Assembly (NCBI GenBank): GCA_047623825.1
Contig: JBLHOS010000030.1
Span: forward strand, 1-31,604
Direction: 5' to 3'
Source of the DNA: JBLHOS01 sp047623825
GTDB taxonomy: Bacteria > Pseudomonadota > Alphaproteobacteria > Rhodobacterales > Rhodobacteraceae
Length of the DNA stretch: 31,604 nt
The position numbers and the translations under genes are program-made. Each line of letters begins with the position of its first letter. Position 1 is the stretch's first letter. Below are positions 1 to 7,824 of the stretch, in pieces. The notes beneath the pieces were generated by a model, which saw nothing but the letters and a program-made list of their open reading frames with translations, did not search any database and had not been told where the DNA came from.

Positions 1-721
1 GTCCCAGCAAATTATAGACCGCAACCACCGCTTCCAGATATGGCAATAGATCATTGCCAGAAATGAACGGATGCAGGACCTTGCCGATCATCGGCGTGCG
101 GCCAAGGCCACCGCCAATCAGGACTTGATATCCAAGATCGCCATTCCGCTCAATAATCCGAAGCCCGATGTCATGCGCTTTGGTGACTGCGCGATCATTT
201 GGCGATCCGGTGACCGCGATCTTGAATTTACGGGGTAGGAATTGAAATTCAGGATGGTCAGTCGACCATTGGCGCAGCAATTCGGCGATTGGGCGCGGAT
301 CGGCCAGCTCATCTGCAGCGGCCCCCGCAAAATGGTCTGCAGTTACGTTTCTGATCGTGTTGCCTGAGGTTTGGATCGCGTGCATCTCAACATCTGCAAG
401 CGCGTCTAGTATGTCGGGCACATCATTAAGTTTGGGCCAGTTGAACTGAACATTCTGGCGCGTCGTGAAATGGCCGTAACCCTTGTCCCACCGTGCGGCA
501 ATCATCGCCAATTGCCGCATCTGACGGCTGTTGAGTGTGCCGTAAGGGATCGCGACGCGCAGCATGTATGCATGCAATTGCAGATAGAGACCGTTCATCA
601 GGCGCAGGGGCTTGAACTCATCCTCCGTCAATGAGCCGTCGATGCGGCGTGCAACCTGATCGCGGAATTGAGAGACACGTTCGCGGACAAACGCAACGTC
701 GAAGTCATTGTATTTATACAT
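1..721 (-). CDS. cysI: Nitrite/sulfite reductase hemoprotein, N-terminal part (runs off left edge)
   Basis: This is the first 240 or so residues of a siroheme/4Fe-4S sulfite reductase, which reduces sulfite to sulfide in assimilatory sulfur metabolism. The protein starts MYKYNDFDVAFVRERV and contains the family blocks LHAYMLRVAIPYGTLNSRQM, GHFTTRQNVQFNWPKL and TSGNTIRNVTADHFAG. These belong to the N-terminal ferredoxin-like half and the first siroheme-binding segment. The Cys ligands of the 4Fe-4S/siroheme centre lie further downstream, outside the window. The ATG at 721 is 3 bases after the stop of the DUF2849 gene, so the gene is co-transcribed with cysG, which makes its siroheme cofactor. 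Family assignment is firm; sulfite rather than nitrite as substrate is inferred from the cysG-DUF2849 context. Confidence 0.9.
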   Translation of the reverse strand, partial: MYKYNDFDVAFVRERVSQFRDQVARRIDGSLTEDEFKPLRLMNGLYLQLHAYMLRVAIPYGTLNSRQMRQLAMIAARWDKGYGHFTTRQNVQFNWPKLNDVPDILDALADVEMHAIQTSGNTIRNVTADHFAGAAADELADPRPIAELLRQWSTDHPEFQFLPRKFKIAVTGSPNDRAVTKAHDIGLRIIERNGDLGYQVLIGGGLGRTPMIGKVLHPFISGNDLLPYLEAVVAVYNLLG

Positions 722-724
722 TTT

Positions 725-1027
725 TTAATGCTCTGCTTGCTTGCCATGGGCATAGTTAGAGGGGCCGCGTGTTCGAAACGCTTCGCGAAAATGCACAGGC
801 TCAGGCCCATGAACACCCATCTGCGCGTCTGCCAAGTAGACCCCGACAATCTTGTCGACCTGACGCGCGGCGTCCAAAAACCTCAATTGGGCATGCGCCT
901 CATCCTCGATAAACTCGGCCTGCGCATGTGAGCCGGACCATTCGTCTTCTTGGGTCAGATAGACGACGTCCCCTTCCAATAAGGAATTCGCAGTGATGAT
1001 CTTTGGGGTGAAGTAGCGTGACATCAT
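725..1027 (-). CDS. DUF2849 domain protein of the sulfite reduction operon
   Basis: A small soluble protein of 100 residues (99 if the second ATG at 1024 is used), starting MMSRYFTPKIITANSLLEGD. It has no signal peptide or membrane segment. The N-terminal half (ANSLLEGDVVYLTQEDEWS) and the central LRFLDAARQVDKIVGVYLAD fit the DUF2849 family, which is found between cysG and cysI in many Rhodobacteraceae. The start overlaps the cysG stop in an ATGATG context (4 bases, or 1 base for the second ATG), and cysI follows after 3 bases, so the three genes are translationally coupled. The biochemical function is unknown. A role in sulfite reductase assembly, electron delivery or siroheme hand-over is an inference from context only. 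Confidence 0.85.
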   Translation of the reverse strand: MMSRYFTPKIITANSLLEGDVVYLTQEDEWSGSHAQAEFIEDEAHAQLRFLDAARQVDKIVGVYLADAQMGVHGPEPVHFREAFRTRGPSNYAHGKQAEH

Positions 1028-2427
1028 GCATGCTCCCTTTGGGCGAAATCATTGGGCAAACTTGCGTTGGCCGCGGCGCGCGGGGCCAACCCATAAAGCA
1101 GAACGGCAGGACCGGTCAGGTCAGCCTCATCCAGATCACTGGACAGCGTCGCCAACGTGGCCGCGATGATGCGTTGGTTCGGGCGCGACGCGTTTTCGAT
1201 CACACTGACCGGGGTCTGGGCGTCGGCGCCGTGCATCAGCAGGCGGCCCTGCACAAATCGCGCACCGCGTTTGGCCATATAGATCGCGGCCACCTCACCC
1301 GGGCGGGCCAAGGCGCGCCAATCATGCTCTGCAAATCCATGCACGTCATGGCCAGTCAAAAACTGCAACGCAGAGTTGCGATTGCGGCGGGTCAGGCTTT
1401 GCCCAATCCCCGCGGCAGCGGCCGATGCGGCGGTTATGCCGGGCACGATATGCCAACTGACCCCGGCGGCATCAAGCGCGTCAATTTCCTCATCAAGGCG
1501 CCCATAGACAGTTGGATCGCCAGACTTCAGGCGCACCACATGGGCACCGTTCAAGGCGTGTTCGATGATCAGATCACATATTTCTTGCTGCGCAACCGAG
1601 GGGCCGAACCCCTCCTTGCCAGCGGAAATCATAATTGCCTCGCGCCGTGCCAGCTCTAGAATTTCTGGGGCTACAAGGCGGTCGTAGATCACGACATCTG
1701 CTTCATCCAGCGCGCGGCGCGCCTTGAGTGTCAACAGGTCAGGATCGCCGGGGCCAGCACCCACCAGATCAACGTGGCCAGCGCGGTCGCTGGCCTGAAG
1801 ATGTGAGGTCAGTAGGTTATTAAGTGCAGCATATACGCCAGCTTCATCACTATTAACAAGGGCTTGTGGGCCAATATTAAAGTAAAAATCAGACCAAAAC
1901 TCACGCCGCTTGCGACCCATTGGTAGGATATCGACCATCTTACGAAATTGTTTGCCGATCCGAGCAAGAGTTCCGAGGGAACTTGGAAGCCGCTCCTCAA
2001 GATCGCGTTTAAGGGCGCGCGCTAAAACCGGAGCGGCGCCTTCGGTGCCGATGGCGATTGTCACGGGGTCGCGGTCAACGATGGCGGGCGTGATGAATTG
2101 CGAAAGCTCAAGGTTATCGACGACATTGCACAGCGCACCATCAGCTTGGGCAAGGGACGTGACGCGGGCGTCCTCAATGTGGTCCTCATTGGCTGCGTAA
2201 AACAGCACGGCGCACAGGGCGTCGCCGGGTGTGAGGGTACGGCGGATCAGGCGCAATTTGGCGCAATTGGCCCACGCCTCAATCTCTGGGGCTGGATTGG
2301 CTGCAAAAACTGATATTTTCGCTTCGGTCTTGAGCAAAAGGCGCAATTTGGCCAACGCAGCATCACCGCCGCCTGACAAGACGATACGGCGACCTTCAAC
2401 GGCCAGAAAGATTGGGAAGTGCTTCAT
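1024..2427 (-). CDS. cysG: Siroheme synthase, trifunctional (SUMT / precorrin-2 dehydrogenase / ferrochelatase)
   Basis: A 467-residue CysG-type fusion that converts uroporphyrinogen III to siroheme. Residues 1 to about 210 form the precorrin-2 dehydrogenase/ferrochelatase half, with an NAD-binding glycine motif (LSGGGDAALAKLRLL, about residues 18-32) and the block FITPAIVDRDPVTIAIGTEG. Residues from about 218 on form the SAM-dependent uroporphyrinogen-III C-methyltransferase half, with GAGPGDPDLLTLKA at about 223-236, VVRLKSGDPTVYGR and VPGITAASAAAAGIG. The length matches the family. It is first in an operon with the DUF2849 gene and cysI. It is transcribed away from the Lrp/AsnC gene, with a 141-base shared control region. 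A second, stand-alone SUMT (cobA, 21135-21983) serves cobalamin synthesis. Confidence 0.95.
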   Translation of the reverse strand: MKHFPIFLAVEGRRIVLSGGGDAALAKLRLLLKTEAKISVFAANPAPEIEAWANCAKLRLIRRTLTPGDALCAVLFYAANEDHIEDARVTSLAQADGALCNVVDNLELSQFITPAIVDRDPVTIAIGTEGAAPVLARALKRDLEERLPSSLGTLARIGKQFRKMVDILPMGRKRREFWSDFYFNIGPQALVNSDEAGVYAALNNLLTSHLQASDRAGHVDLVGAGPGDPDLLTLKARRALDEADVVIYDRLVAPEILELARREAIMISAGKEGFGPSVAQQEICDLIIEHALNGAHVVRLKSGDPTVYGRLDEEIDALDAAGVSWHIVPGITAASAAAAGIGQSLTRRNRNSALQFLTGHDVHGFAEHDWRALARPGEVAAIYMAKRGARFVQGRLLMHGADAQTPVSVIENASRPNQRIIAATLATLSSDLDEADLTGPAVLLYGLAPRAAANASLPNDFAQREHA

Positions 2428-2568
2428 TGGGTGACCTCATGTCTCCGATACTGATCTAATATAGAATATTTTTCCGACGAATGACCATGTAGGCTTGTAG
2501 ATAAGAACGGACGTTCTATATTGGTCGGCGTTGTGGAATATTAGTTCCGTTTTGGTGGGGAGATACAA
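2428..2568. promoter_or_regulatory. Divergent control region between cysG and the Lrp/AsnC gene, with repeated motifs
   Basis: This 141-base AT-rich spacer separates the divergent cysG and Lrp-family genes. It holds a 6+2+6 perfect inverted repeat, AGAACG-GA-CGTTCT, at 2504-2517. It also holds two similar motifs about 71 bases apart: TAGAATATTTTTCCG at 2462-2476 and TGGAATATTAGTTCCG at 2534-2549. The second contains GGAA-6-TTCC symmetry. Lrp/AsnC proteins commonly bind such degenerate, spaced, partly symmetric sites and often control the divergent gene. That these are the binding sites of the adjacent regulator is an inference. No promoter boxes were assigned with certainty. Confidence 0.5.
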
Positions 2569-3051
2569 ATGGCTGTCCAGATTGATGACATGGACCGGAA
2601 AATCCTCAGTGTGCTGCAAGAGGACGCAAGTCAGTCTTTGGATGAAATTGCCCGAAAAGTTGGGTCGTCCAAGACCCCGGTCTGGACCCGCATTCGCAAA
2701 TTGCGCGATGCAGGTGTTATCGGCCAACACACCGTTTTGCTGGACGCCGAGGCGCTTGGTCTTGAGGCGTGTTTCTTTGTGCTGATCCGCACATCAGAGC
2801 ATGAGGCCGATTGGCAGCAATCGTTTCTGGCAGCCCTACAGGCGCGCCCCGAAGTGATGGAGGCGCACCGGCTAGCTGGAGAGATTGATTACATCCTGAA
2901 AGTACGGGTGCCCAACGCGCGGGCCTATGATGCATTTTATCAGGCGCTGATTTCAGAAGTTAAGATCTTCAACGTGACGGCGTTACTCAGCATGGAGGAA
3001 ATCAAATCGACGACGATGCTTCCGCTGGGGCAAGTTCCGTTGTTACCTTAG
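2569..3051 (+). CDS. Lrp/AsnC family transcriptional regulator
   Basis: A 160-residue Lrp/AsnC-type regulator. Residues about 5-65 carry the winged helix-turn-helix (DDMDRKILSVLQEDASQSLDEIARKVGSSKTPVWTRIRKL, read in parts). Residues about 70-150 match the RAM effector-binding domain, including MEAHRLAGEIDYILKV. The ATG at 2569 follows a GGGGAG ribosome-binding site. It is divergent from cysG-DUF2849-cysI, the usual arrangement for a local regulator, so control of sulfite reduction genes (possibly with cysteine or a related amino acid as effector) is plausible but not shown. Its last 50 bases overlap, tail to tail, the 3' end of the alpha/beta-hydrolase-OsmC gene. Confidence 0.9.
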   Translation: MAVQIDDMDRKILSVLQEDASQSLDEIARKVGSSKTPVWTRIRKLRDAGVIGQHTVLLDAEALGLEACFFVLIRTSEHEADWQQSFLAALQARPEVMEAHRLAGEIDYILKVRVPNARAYDAFYQALISEVKIFNVTALLSMEEIKSTTMLPLGQVPLLP

Positions 3052-4234
3052 CACCGTTCTCCAATAGCTTATGAACAGGGCATTTATTGGCGATTTCTAA
3101 TAACCGTTCTCGTTGCTCTTTATTCAGGTTTCCGACCAGCGTGATCATCCGTGTGAATTGATCCAGTTTGGCCAAAGTCCCGTTTGCATCCTGAGCATGG
3201 ACCCGATCATGGGTCACGTCGACAGAGATGTGTTCAAGCGGCCATTTCTTGCGCCGCGCATACATCCGGACGGTCATAGAGGTGCACGCCCCTAATCCAG
3301 CGGCGACAAATTGATAGGGGGTCAGCCCCTTGTTGGTGCCGCCATAGCTGATCGGCTCATCGGCATAGACATGGTGGTGAACGCCGATTTGTACATCTTG
3401 CAAGAAGCCCGCGGGATCAGCCTCAATCACGCGGGTCACACCCTCGGGTGCGCCAATTGGCGGGGCAGGTGAACGAAGTTCGATATAGCGTCCGACCCAC
3501 GCCGCAATCACTTCGGCCGCATATTCTGCGTCTTGTGGTTTGGTGATCAGGTGGTCTGCGTTATCAAGTGTGACAAAGCTTTTGGGATGTTTGGCGGCAC
3601 TGAAAATCTGGGTCGCGTTCTCAATGCCCACAATCTCATCGCGAGGGGCATGAAGTACCAGAAGTGCTTTGCCTAGTGCGCTGATGGCGGGGCCCAGCGC
3701 CTCAGCTCTGACATCATCAAGGAAGCCTTTGCCGATCTGTACAGGACGACCGCCCAGATAGACCTCACCCACACCGTTTTCTTCAATATTCTGGATCGAG
3801 TCGCCGAAATTATGTGTGACATGGGCCGGATCAAACGGCGCGCCGATGGTGGCCACGGCCTTTACGCTGTCGATTTGGCCAGCCGCGCGCAACACGGCGG
3901 CCCCACCAAGCGAGTGACCGATCAATAGGGCAGGGGCCATGCCCCGATCTGCCAATGTAGTGCTGGCGGCGATCAGATCCTCGACGTTGGAGGTGAAGGA
4001 GGTATTCTTAAATTCCCCTTCGGAATGGCCAAGGCCGGTAAAGTCAAACCGTAGAACGGCTATCCCCATAGCGGCCAGCCGGGCAGAGATACGGCGCGCC
4101 GCGGGAATATCTTTGCCGCAGGTAAAGCAATGCGCCATCAAGGCAGTCGCCAGATGGGGCCCCTCAGGCAGATCGAGACGCGCAGATAGTTGTACCCCAG
4201 AATGTCCGGGAAAAGTGAAACGCTCGGTCGACAT
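3002..4234 (-). CDS. Alpha/beta hydrolase fused to OsmC-like domain
   Basis: A 410-residue two-domain protein. Residues 1 to about 250 are an alpha/beta hydrolase with GHSLGG at 106-111 (nucleophile Ser108), probable acid Asp199 (HAPRDE) and probable base His228 (NADHLI). Residues about 270-405 are an OsmC/Ohr-like domain with the two redox cysteines Cys317 (GACTSM) and Cys385 (NKCPVHK). OsmC-family proteins reduce organic hydroperoxides; the substrate of this fusion class is not known to me. The start at 4234 is chosen because AAAGGA precedes it at good spacing and the protein begins MSTERFTFPG; an open upstream extension to 4393 has no family similarity. It lies 133 bases downstream of dddP on the same strand, and its stop is inside the convergent Lrp gene. 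Confidence 0.9.
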   Translation of the reverse strand: MSTERFTFPGHSGVQLSARLDLPEGPHLATALMAHCFTCGKDIPAARRISARLAAMGIAVLRFDFTGLGHSEGEFKNTSFTSNVEDLIAASTTLADRGMAPALLIGHSLGGAAVLRAAGQIDSVKAVATIGAPFDPAHVTHNFGDSIQNIEENGVGEVYLGGRPVQIGKGFLDDVRAEALGPAISALGKALLVLHAPRDEIVGIENATQIFSAAKHPKSFVTLDNADHLITKPQDAEYAAEVIAAWVGRYIELRSPAPPIGAPEGVTRVIEADPAGFLQDVQIGVHHHVYADEPISYGGTNKGLTPYQFVAAGLGACTSMTVRMYARRKKWPLEHISVDVTHDRVHAQDANGTLAKLDQFTRMITLVGNLNKEQRERLLEIANKCPVHKLLENGAKVTTELAPAEASSSI

Positions 4235-4341
4235 ATGAGATTCCTTTGGTTGTTGGTCGGATAATGGGGTGAAATCCATTGCCTCACAACGCCCCCTCAC
4301 GCGCCTGTGTTTTGCTGCGATCAATAATGGGCAGAATAGTT

Positions 4342-4362
4342 TGCCCCGGTGCCCCGGTGCCC
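4342..4362. repeat. Short tandem repeat (8-bp unit, 2.6 copies) after dddP
   Basis: The unit TGCCCCGG occurs at 4342-4349 and 4350-4357, with a partial third copy at 4358-4362. It lies a few bases past the dddP stop, in the 133-base spacer before the hydrolase-OsmC gene. It may be simple slippage and no function is evident. Confidence 0.6.
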
Positions 4363-4367
4363 AGTGA

Positions 4368-5696
4368 TCAGTTGCCAAGCAGCCTTTGGTCATAGGGATA
4401 CGTGCTCAGGTTCTCAAAACCATCTTCGGTGATCAGCACCTGATCTTCTAGTTTGATGCAAAAATCACCATCCTCTTCGCCGACCAGCGCCTCTGCACAC
4501 AGCACCATGCCGGGTTCCAGCAGATAGTCAAACGCCCCTTCGATGAAGTTTTGCGGATAGGCGATCAATGGCCACTCATCGCACAGTCCAACGCCGTGGA
4601 ATCGACATGAATACTGTCGTGCGACATATTTCGGATCCAGTTGGTGGCCGCCATGGGTCAGTTCATTGAACGAAACGCCGGGTTTCAACATCGCCATATT
4701 AGTCATGATGTGTTCATGGGCATGGCACATCGCATCAATCATATCGGGGCGTGGTTCCTCATCGCCAACCCACCAAGTCCGGCTCATATCCACACAGATG
4801 CCGTAACTGCCGATCAAGTCGGTATCAAACGCCACAATCTCATTGTCTTGCACGATGCGCGGGCCACATTCCTGAAACCAGGGATTGGTGCGCGGGCCTG
4901 AGCTCAAAAGCCGAGTTTCGATCCACTCGCCGCCGCGTTTGATGTTTTCGGCATGCAGCACTGCCCAGATCTCATCCTCACTAAGGCCGGGTGCACAGAC
5001 TGCTTCCATCTCGGCGATGGCTGCTTCGCACGCGTTGGAGGCGCATCGCATCGCCAATATCTCATCGGGGCCTTTGATCACACGCGCTTTTTCGGTGACT
5101 TCTTCGCCCTCGATCAGCTCAAACCCGACCCCTTCGAGTGCCCGCGCACCAGTTAACATGATCTTGTCGACCGCCAGGCGCGTGTTGGTACCAGCATGGG
5201 CGCGCATGATTTCGGTCACTTGGTCTGCGAATTCCTGTGCTGCCTGATGGCTTTTGTCACCGGTTGAAAAATAGAACATCGATGCGCCAGATCGGACCTC
5301 TTGCACCAGCGGGTTGTGATCGGCCAAAAACGGAGAGTTCTTGTAGTCCCACAGCACCATATAACCGTCGGCACAAACCAGACAGGCGCGAAACGGGTTG
5401 TGGGTGTTCCACAACTGCATATTGGTGCTGTCGGTGGCATAGCGGATGTTCAGCGGATCAAACATCAGCACGCCGCCAATATCGCGTTCAACCAGCATCT
5501 TGGTCAGACGGTCCAGTCGGAATTGCCGCATCTGGGGCAAGTTGGGCAGGATCAGCCCGGCGTCTTCCCATTCGCCGTAGGCCAATTGCGTCGGCCCAAT
5601 TTCAATTCGGTCATTGTCGTTGGCTGTGCCATCGGGCAGCATCATCCCCTTGGTGGGATCAATCTTGCGATTTGGCAGGCGATAGGGTTGGTTCAT
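4368..5696 (-). CDS. dddP: Dimethylsulfoniopropionate lyase DddP (M24 metallopeptidase fold)
   Basis: A 442-residue protein of the M24 (creatinase/Xaa-Pro peptidase) fold, with the metal-site pattern of DddP, which cleaves DMSP to dimethyl sulfide and acrylate in the cytoplasm. Counting from the ATG at 5696, the metal ligands are Asp291 and Asp293 (AFDTDLIG), Asp303 (CVDMSRTW), His367 (RFHGVG), Glu402 (CAEALVG) and Glu417 (KLEDQV). As I recall the published DddP structures, the ligands are D295, D297, D307, H371, E406 and E421, with catalytic D377. Each residue here is offset by exactly four, and Asp373 (LCDEWP) falls at the catalytic position. The length fits the family. The 111-base divergent spacer to the DUF3445 gene may hold its promoter. 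The alternative, a plain Xaa-Pro aminopeptidase, is less likely given these residues. Confidence 0.92.
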   Translation of the reverse strand: MNQPYRLPNRKIDPTKGMMLPDGTANDNDRIEIGPTQLAYGEWEDAGLILPNLPQMRQFRLDRLTKMLVERDIGGVLMFDPLNIRYATDSTNMQLWNTHNPFRACLVCADGYMVLWDYKNSPFLADHNPLVQEVRSGASMFYFSTGDKSHQAAQEFADQVTEIMRAHAGTNTRLAVDKIMLTGARALEGVGFELIEGEEVTEKARVIKGPDEILAMRCASNACEAAIAEMEAVCAPGLSEDEIWAVLHAENIKRGGEWIETRLLSSGPRTNPWFQECGPRIVQDNEIVAFDTDLIGSYGICVDMSRTWWVGDEEPRPDMIDAMCHAHEHIMTNMAMLKPGVSFNELTHGGHQLDPKYVARQYSCRFHGVGLCDEWPLIAYPQNFIEGAFDYLLEPGMVLCAEALVGEEDGDFCIKLEDQVLITEDGFENLSTYPYDQRLLGN

Positions 5697-5807
5697 CAGG
5701 CGGACCCCCGGTATTTCTCTTGGTCAAGATGAAACTGGGTCAAGCGGCTCCGCGCGTCTCGAAGCGTCATCAGGTCAACACGAATAGGTCGGTTTTGGAA
5801 TATTTGA

Positions 5808-6614
5808 ATGGATAAGATCTTTCAGCACCGCTTACCGTACGCACCGTGGATGGTACCGGCCTCACGCCGACTGCCTGGGGTTCAGCCGCTTGATTGGAAC
5901 GATTGGCTGATCGTGGATGAGGCATTTGCCGCGCAAATGGCCTATCGGGCAACGCTGATTCAGACCCGTCGCGATGCGGTTTTGGCGATTACAAAGCAAG
6001 CTGAGCCTGCCTTGGTTGAGCTATTGGAAACTGTTCTGGCCCATCTGGGTCCAACGTATGCGGTCTCTACGGATCAGGTTCAGCGCCCAGACGGTCAGAT
6101 TGTGCCCTTGGATTGGGACCAACCCCTGCAAACGGCCGCTGCCCTGATCCAAGAAGATCTGTGCGTCTTGCAGAAACCTGAAATCGATGCCCCACAGCAT
6201 CATCTGACCGCCGCCGTGCTGTGTTTTCCGGCTAGTTGGACGCTGACTGAGAAGATTGGCCAGCCGCTGACCTCAATCCATGCACCGGTCAAACCTTATG
6301 ATGACGCAATGGCCAAGCGGGTGCAGCGACTGTTTGATATGGTCCGCCCCGAAAGCCCACTTTGGCGGGCCAATGCGCTGCTGTATCAAGACGCTGATCT
6401 GTACCAACCGCGATCGGCCACCACGCCGCGTAAACCGCCCCAAGGCAGGTCCAATTTTCTGCGGTCCGAACGGCAATGCATCTTGCGATTAGCGCGCACG
6501 GATGCGGTGGTTTTCTCTATTCATACATGGGTCTTGCCGTCTGATCGACTCGACGCGGAACAGGTCGCCGCACTTGACATATACCCCATAGAATATGCAT
6601 GGGCTGGAGCATGA
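5808..6614 (+). CDS. DUF3445 protein, heme-dependent oxidative N-demethylase-like
   Basis: A 268-residue soluble protein of the DUF3445 family. Family blocks visible are LPYAPWMVPASRRLPGVQPL near the N-terminus, QEDLCVLQKP, AVLCFPASWTLTEKIGQPLT in the centre, HAPVKPYD, and NFLRSERQCILRLARTDAVV plus FSIHTWVLP near the C-terminus. Characterised family members are heme-dependent oxidative N-demethylases acting on secondary amines, and a related subunit belongs to dimethylamine monooxygenase. The substrate here is unknown. The stop overlaps the start of the methyltransferase gene by four bases (ATGA), so the two form an operon, divergent from dddP. The ribosome-binding site before the ATG at 5808 is weak (TTGGAA), but the family similarity begins within ten residues of this start. 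Confidence 0.85.
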   Translation: MDKIFQHRLPYAPWMVPASRRLPGVQPLDWNDWLIVDEAFAAQMAYRATLIQTRRDAVLAITKQAEPALVELLETVLAHLGPTYAVSTDQVQRPDGQIVPLDWDQPLQTAAALIQEDLCVLQKPEIDAPQHHLTAAVLCFPASWTLTEKIGQPLTSIHAPVKPYDDAMAKRVQRLFDMVRPESPLWRANALLYQDADLYQPRSATTPRKPPQGRSNFLRSERQCILRLARTDAVVFSIHTWVLPSDRLDAEQVAALDIYPIEYAWAGA

Positions 6615-7807
6615 GTGTTACAGAACAATATGACGCCTTTCCGTATCCTGCGCGCGATCCGAAAGACGAAGCGAAGCGGCTGATCATTGGATCGCCGTCG
6701 CACCCGCTGGAAATCGATCACTTCTTGTTTGCGGGTCAGCGTGATTGGTCCAAGCCAATAAAGATCCTGGTCGCAGGCGGCGGCACCGGCGATGCCCTGA
6801 TTCAGATGGCTCAGGTTCTGACATCTGTTGGCGCGCCCTATGAGATGACCTATCTGGACTTGTCGATATCGGCGCGCGCCATCGCTGAGGACCGTGCGAA
6901 GGTCCGCAAGCTTACCGGTATCACGTTTGTCACAGGTTCGTTGCTGGAGGCGCCAGATTTGGGGTCGTTCGACTATATTGATTGCTGTGGCGTGTTGCAT
7001 CATTTACCAGAACCGCAATTGGGTTTTGATGCGCTGGCGGCGGCGGTGACGCCGGATGGTGGTATGGGGCTGATGGTCTATGCTCCGATCGGGCGCAGTG
7101 GCGTTTATCCGTTACAAGAGGCGTTTGGCACGCTCTTGCAGGGCAGCCCGCAAGAGCGATTGCGCCATGCCAAGACAATTTACGATCGTATTCCGGCGTC
7201 GCACCCGTTTAAGCGCAACCAGATGGTGCGCGACCATGAAGAAAGCGATGCAGGTTTTTACGACCTGTTGCTGCACAGTCAGGACAGGCCTTATAGCATC
7301 CGCCAATTGCACGATGCGTTGGCAGCCGCCGGCCTGGAGATCACCGGGTTTCCGCAAGCCGCCCTGTATGATCCCAGCTTTGTCGTGCCAGAACCGCATC
7401 TGTTGGTCGGGCTTGATGCGATCACCCGGATGGAAATTGCTGAGCAGTTGGGTGGATCGCTGAAAACCCACATCGTCTATGCTGCAAAAACCTCTAATGG
7501 GCGGACCGCCAAGGCATCACCCCGTTCGGTGCCCCATCTCAAAGGGGTAAAAGGCGCTCGAATGGCGTCACATGTGGGCAAAAACGGGATTTTGCCGGTA
7601 TCGCTTGGGCCATTGAAGTTTCAGGTGCCTATTTCCGCGGTGGCCGCGCGCTTGCTGGTCCATGTCGATGGGCGCAAGACGCTGGCTGAGATCGCGCAAT
7701 TGGCCAAGCTGGACCCGCTGGCGTTCAACGCGCTTTGGTCTAGCATGTCTGATGATCTGGTGAAGTTTGGATTGCTGTACTACTCACGACTGCAACGCAC
7801 GACATAG
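6611..7807 (+). CDS. Class I SAM-dependent methyltransferase with C-terminal winged-helix-like domain
   Basis: A 398-residue protein. After the conserved N-terminal YDAFPYPARDPKDE comes a Rossmann methyltransferase domain with motif I VAGGGTGDALIQMA at about residues 54-67, acidic motif YLDLS, and DYIDCCGVLHHLPEP as the motif IV region. Residues about 310-398 form a separate small domain containing LVHVDGRKTLAEIAQLAKLD, which resembles PqqD-like or winged-helix modules. The start at 6611 gives an ATGA overlap with the DUF3445 gene; an upstream in-frame start at 6599 would only add four residues. The methyl acceptor is not recognisable from the sequence. Translational coupling to an amine-demethylase-like protein is the only functional hint. 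Confidence 0.85.
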   Translation: MSVTEQYDAFPYPARDPKDEAKRLIIGSPSHPLEIDHFLFAGQRDWSKPIKILVAGGGTGDALIQMAQVLTSVGAPYEMTYLDLSISARAIAEDRAKVRKLTGITFVTGSLLEAPDLGSFDYIDCCGVLHHLPEPQLGFDALAAAVTPDGGMGLMVYAPIGRSGVYPLQEAFGTLLQGSPQERLRHAKTIYDRIPASHPFKRNQMVRDHEESDAGFYDLLLHSQDRPYSIRQLHDALAAAGLEITGFPQAALYDPSFVVPEPHLLVGLDAITRMEIAEQLGGSLKTHIVYAAKTSNGRTAKASPRSVPHLKGVKGARMASHVGKNGILPVSLGPLKFQVPISAVAARLLVHVDGRKTLAEIAQLAKLDPLAFNALWSSMSDDLVKFGLLYYSRLQRTT

Positions 7808-7824
7808 TCAGGCATGTTAGCGGC

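Noticed and set aside
1018..1659. 213-codon plus-strand frame inside cysG
   Set aside because: It is a shadow of the well-supported cysG reading frame; composition is unlike a protein.
4235..4393. N-terminal extension of the hydrolase-OsmC protein up to 4393
   Set aside because: The added residues show no similarity and overlap the end of dddP; the internal ATG at 4234 has a good ribosome-binding site.
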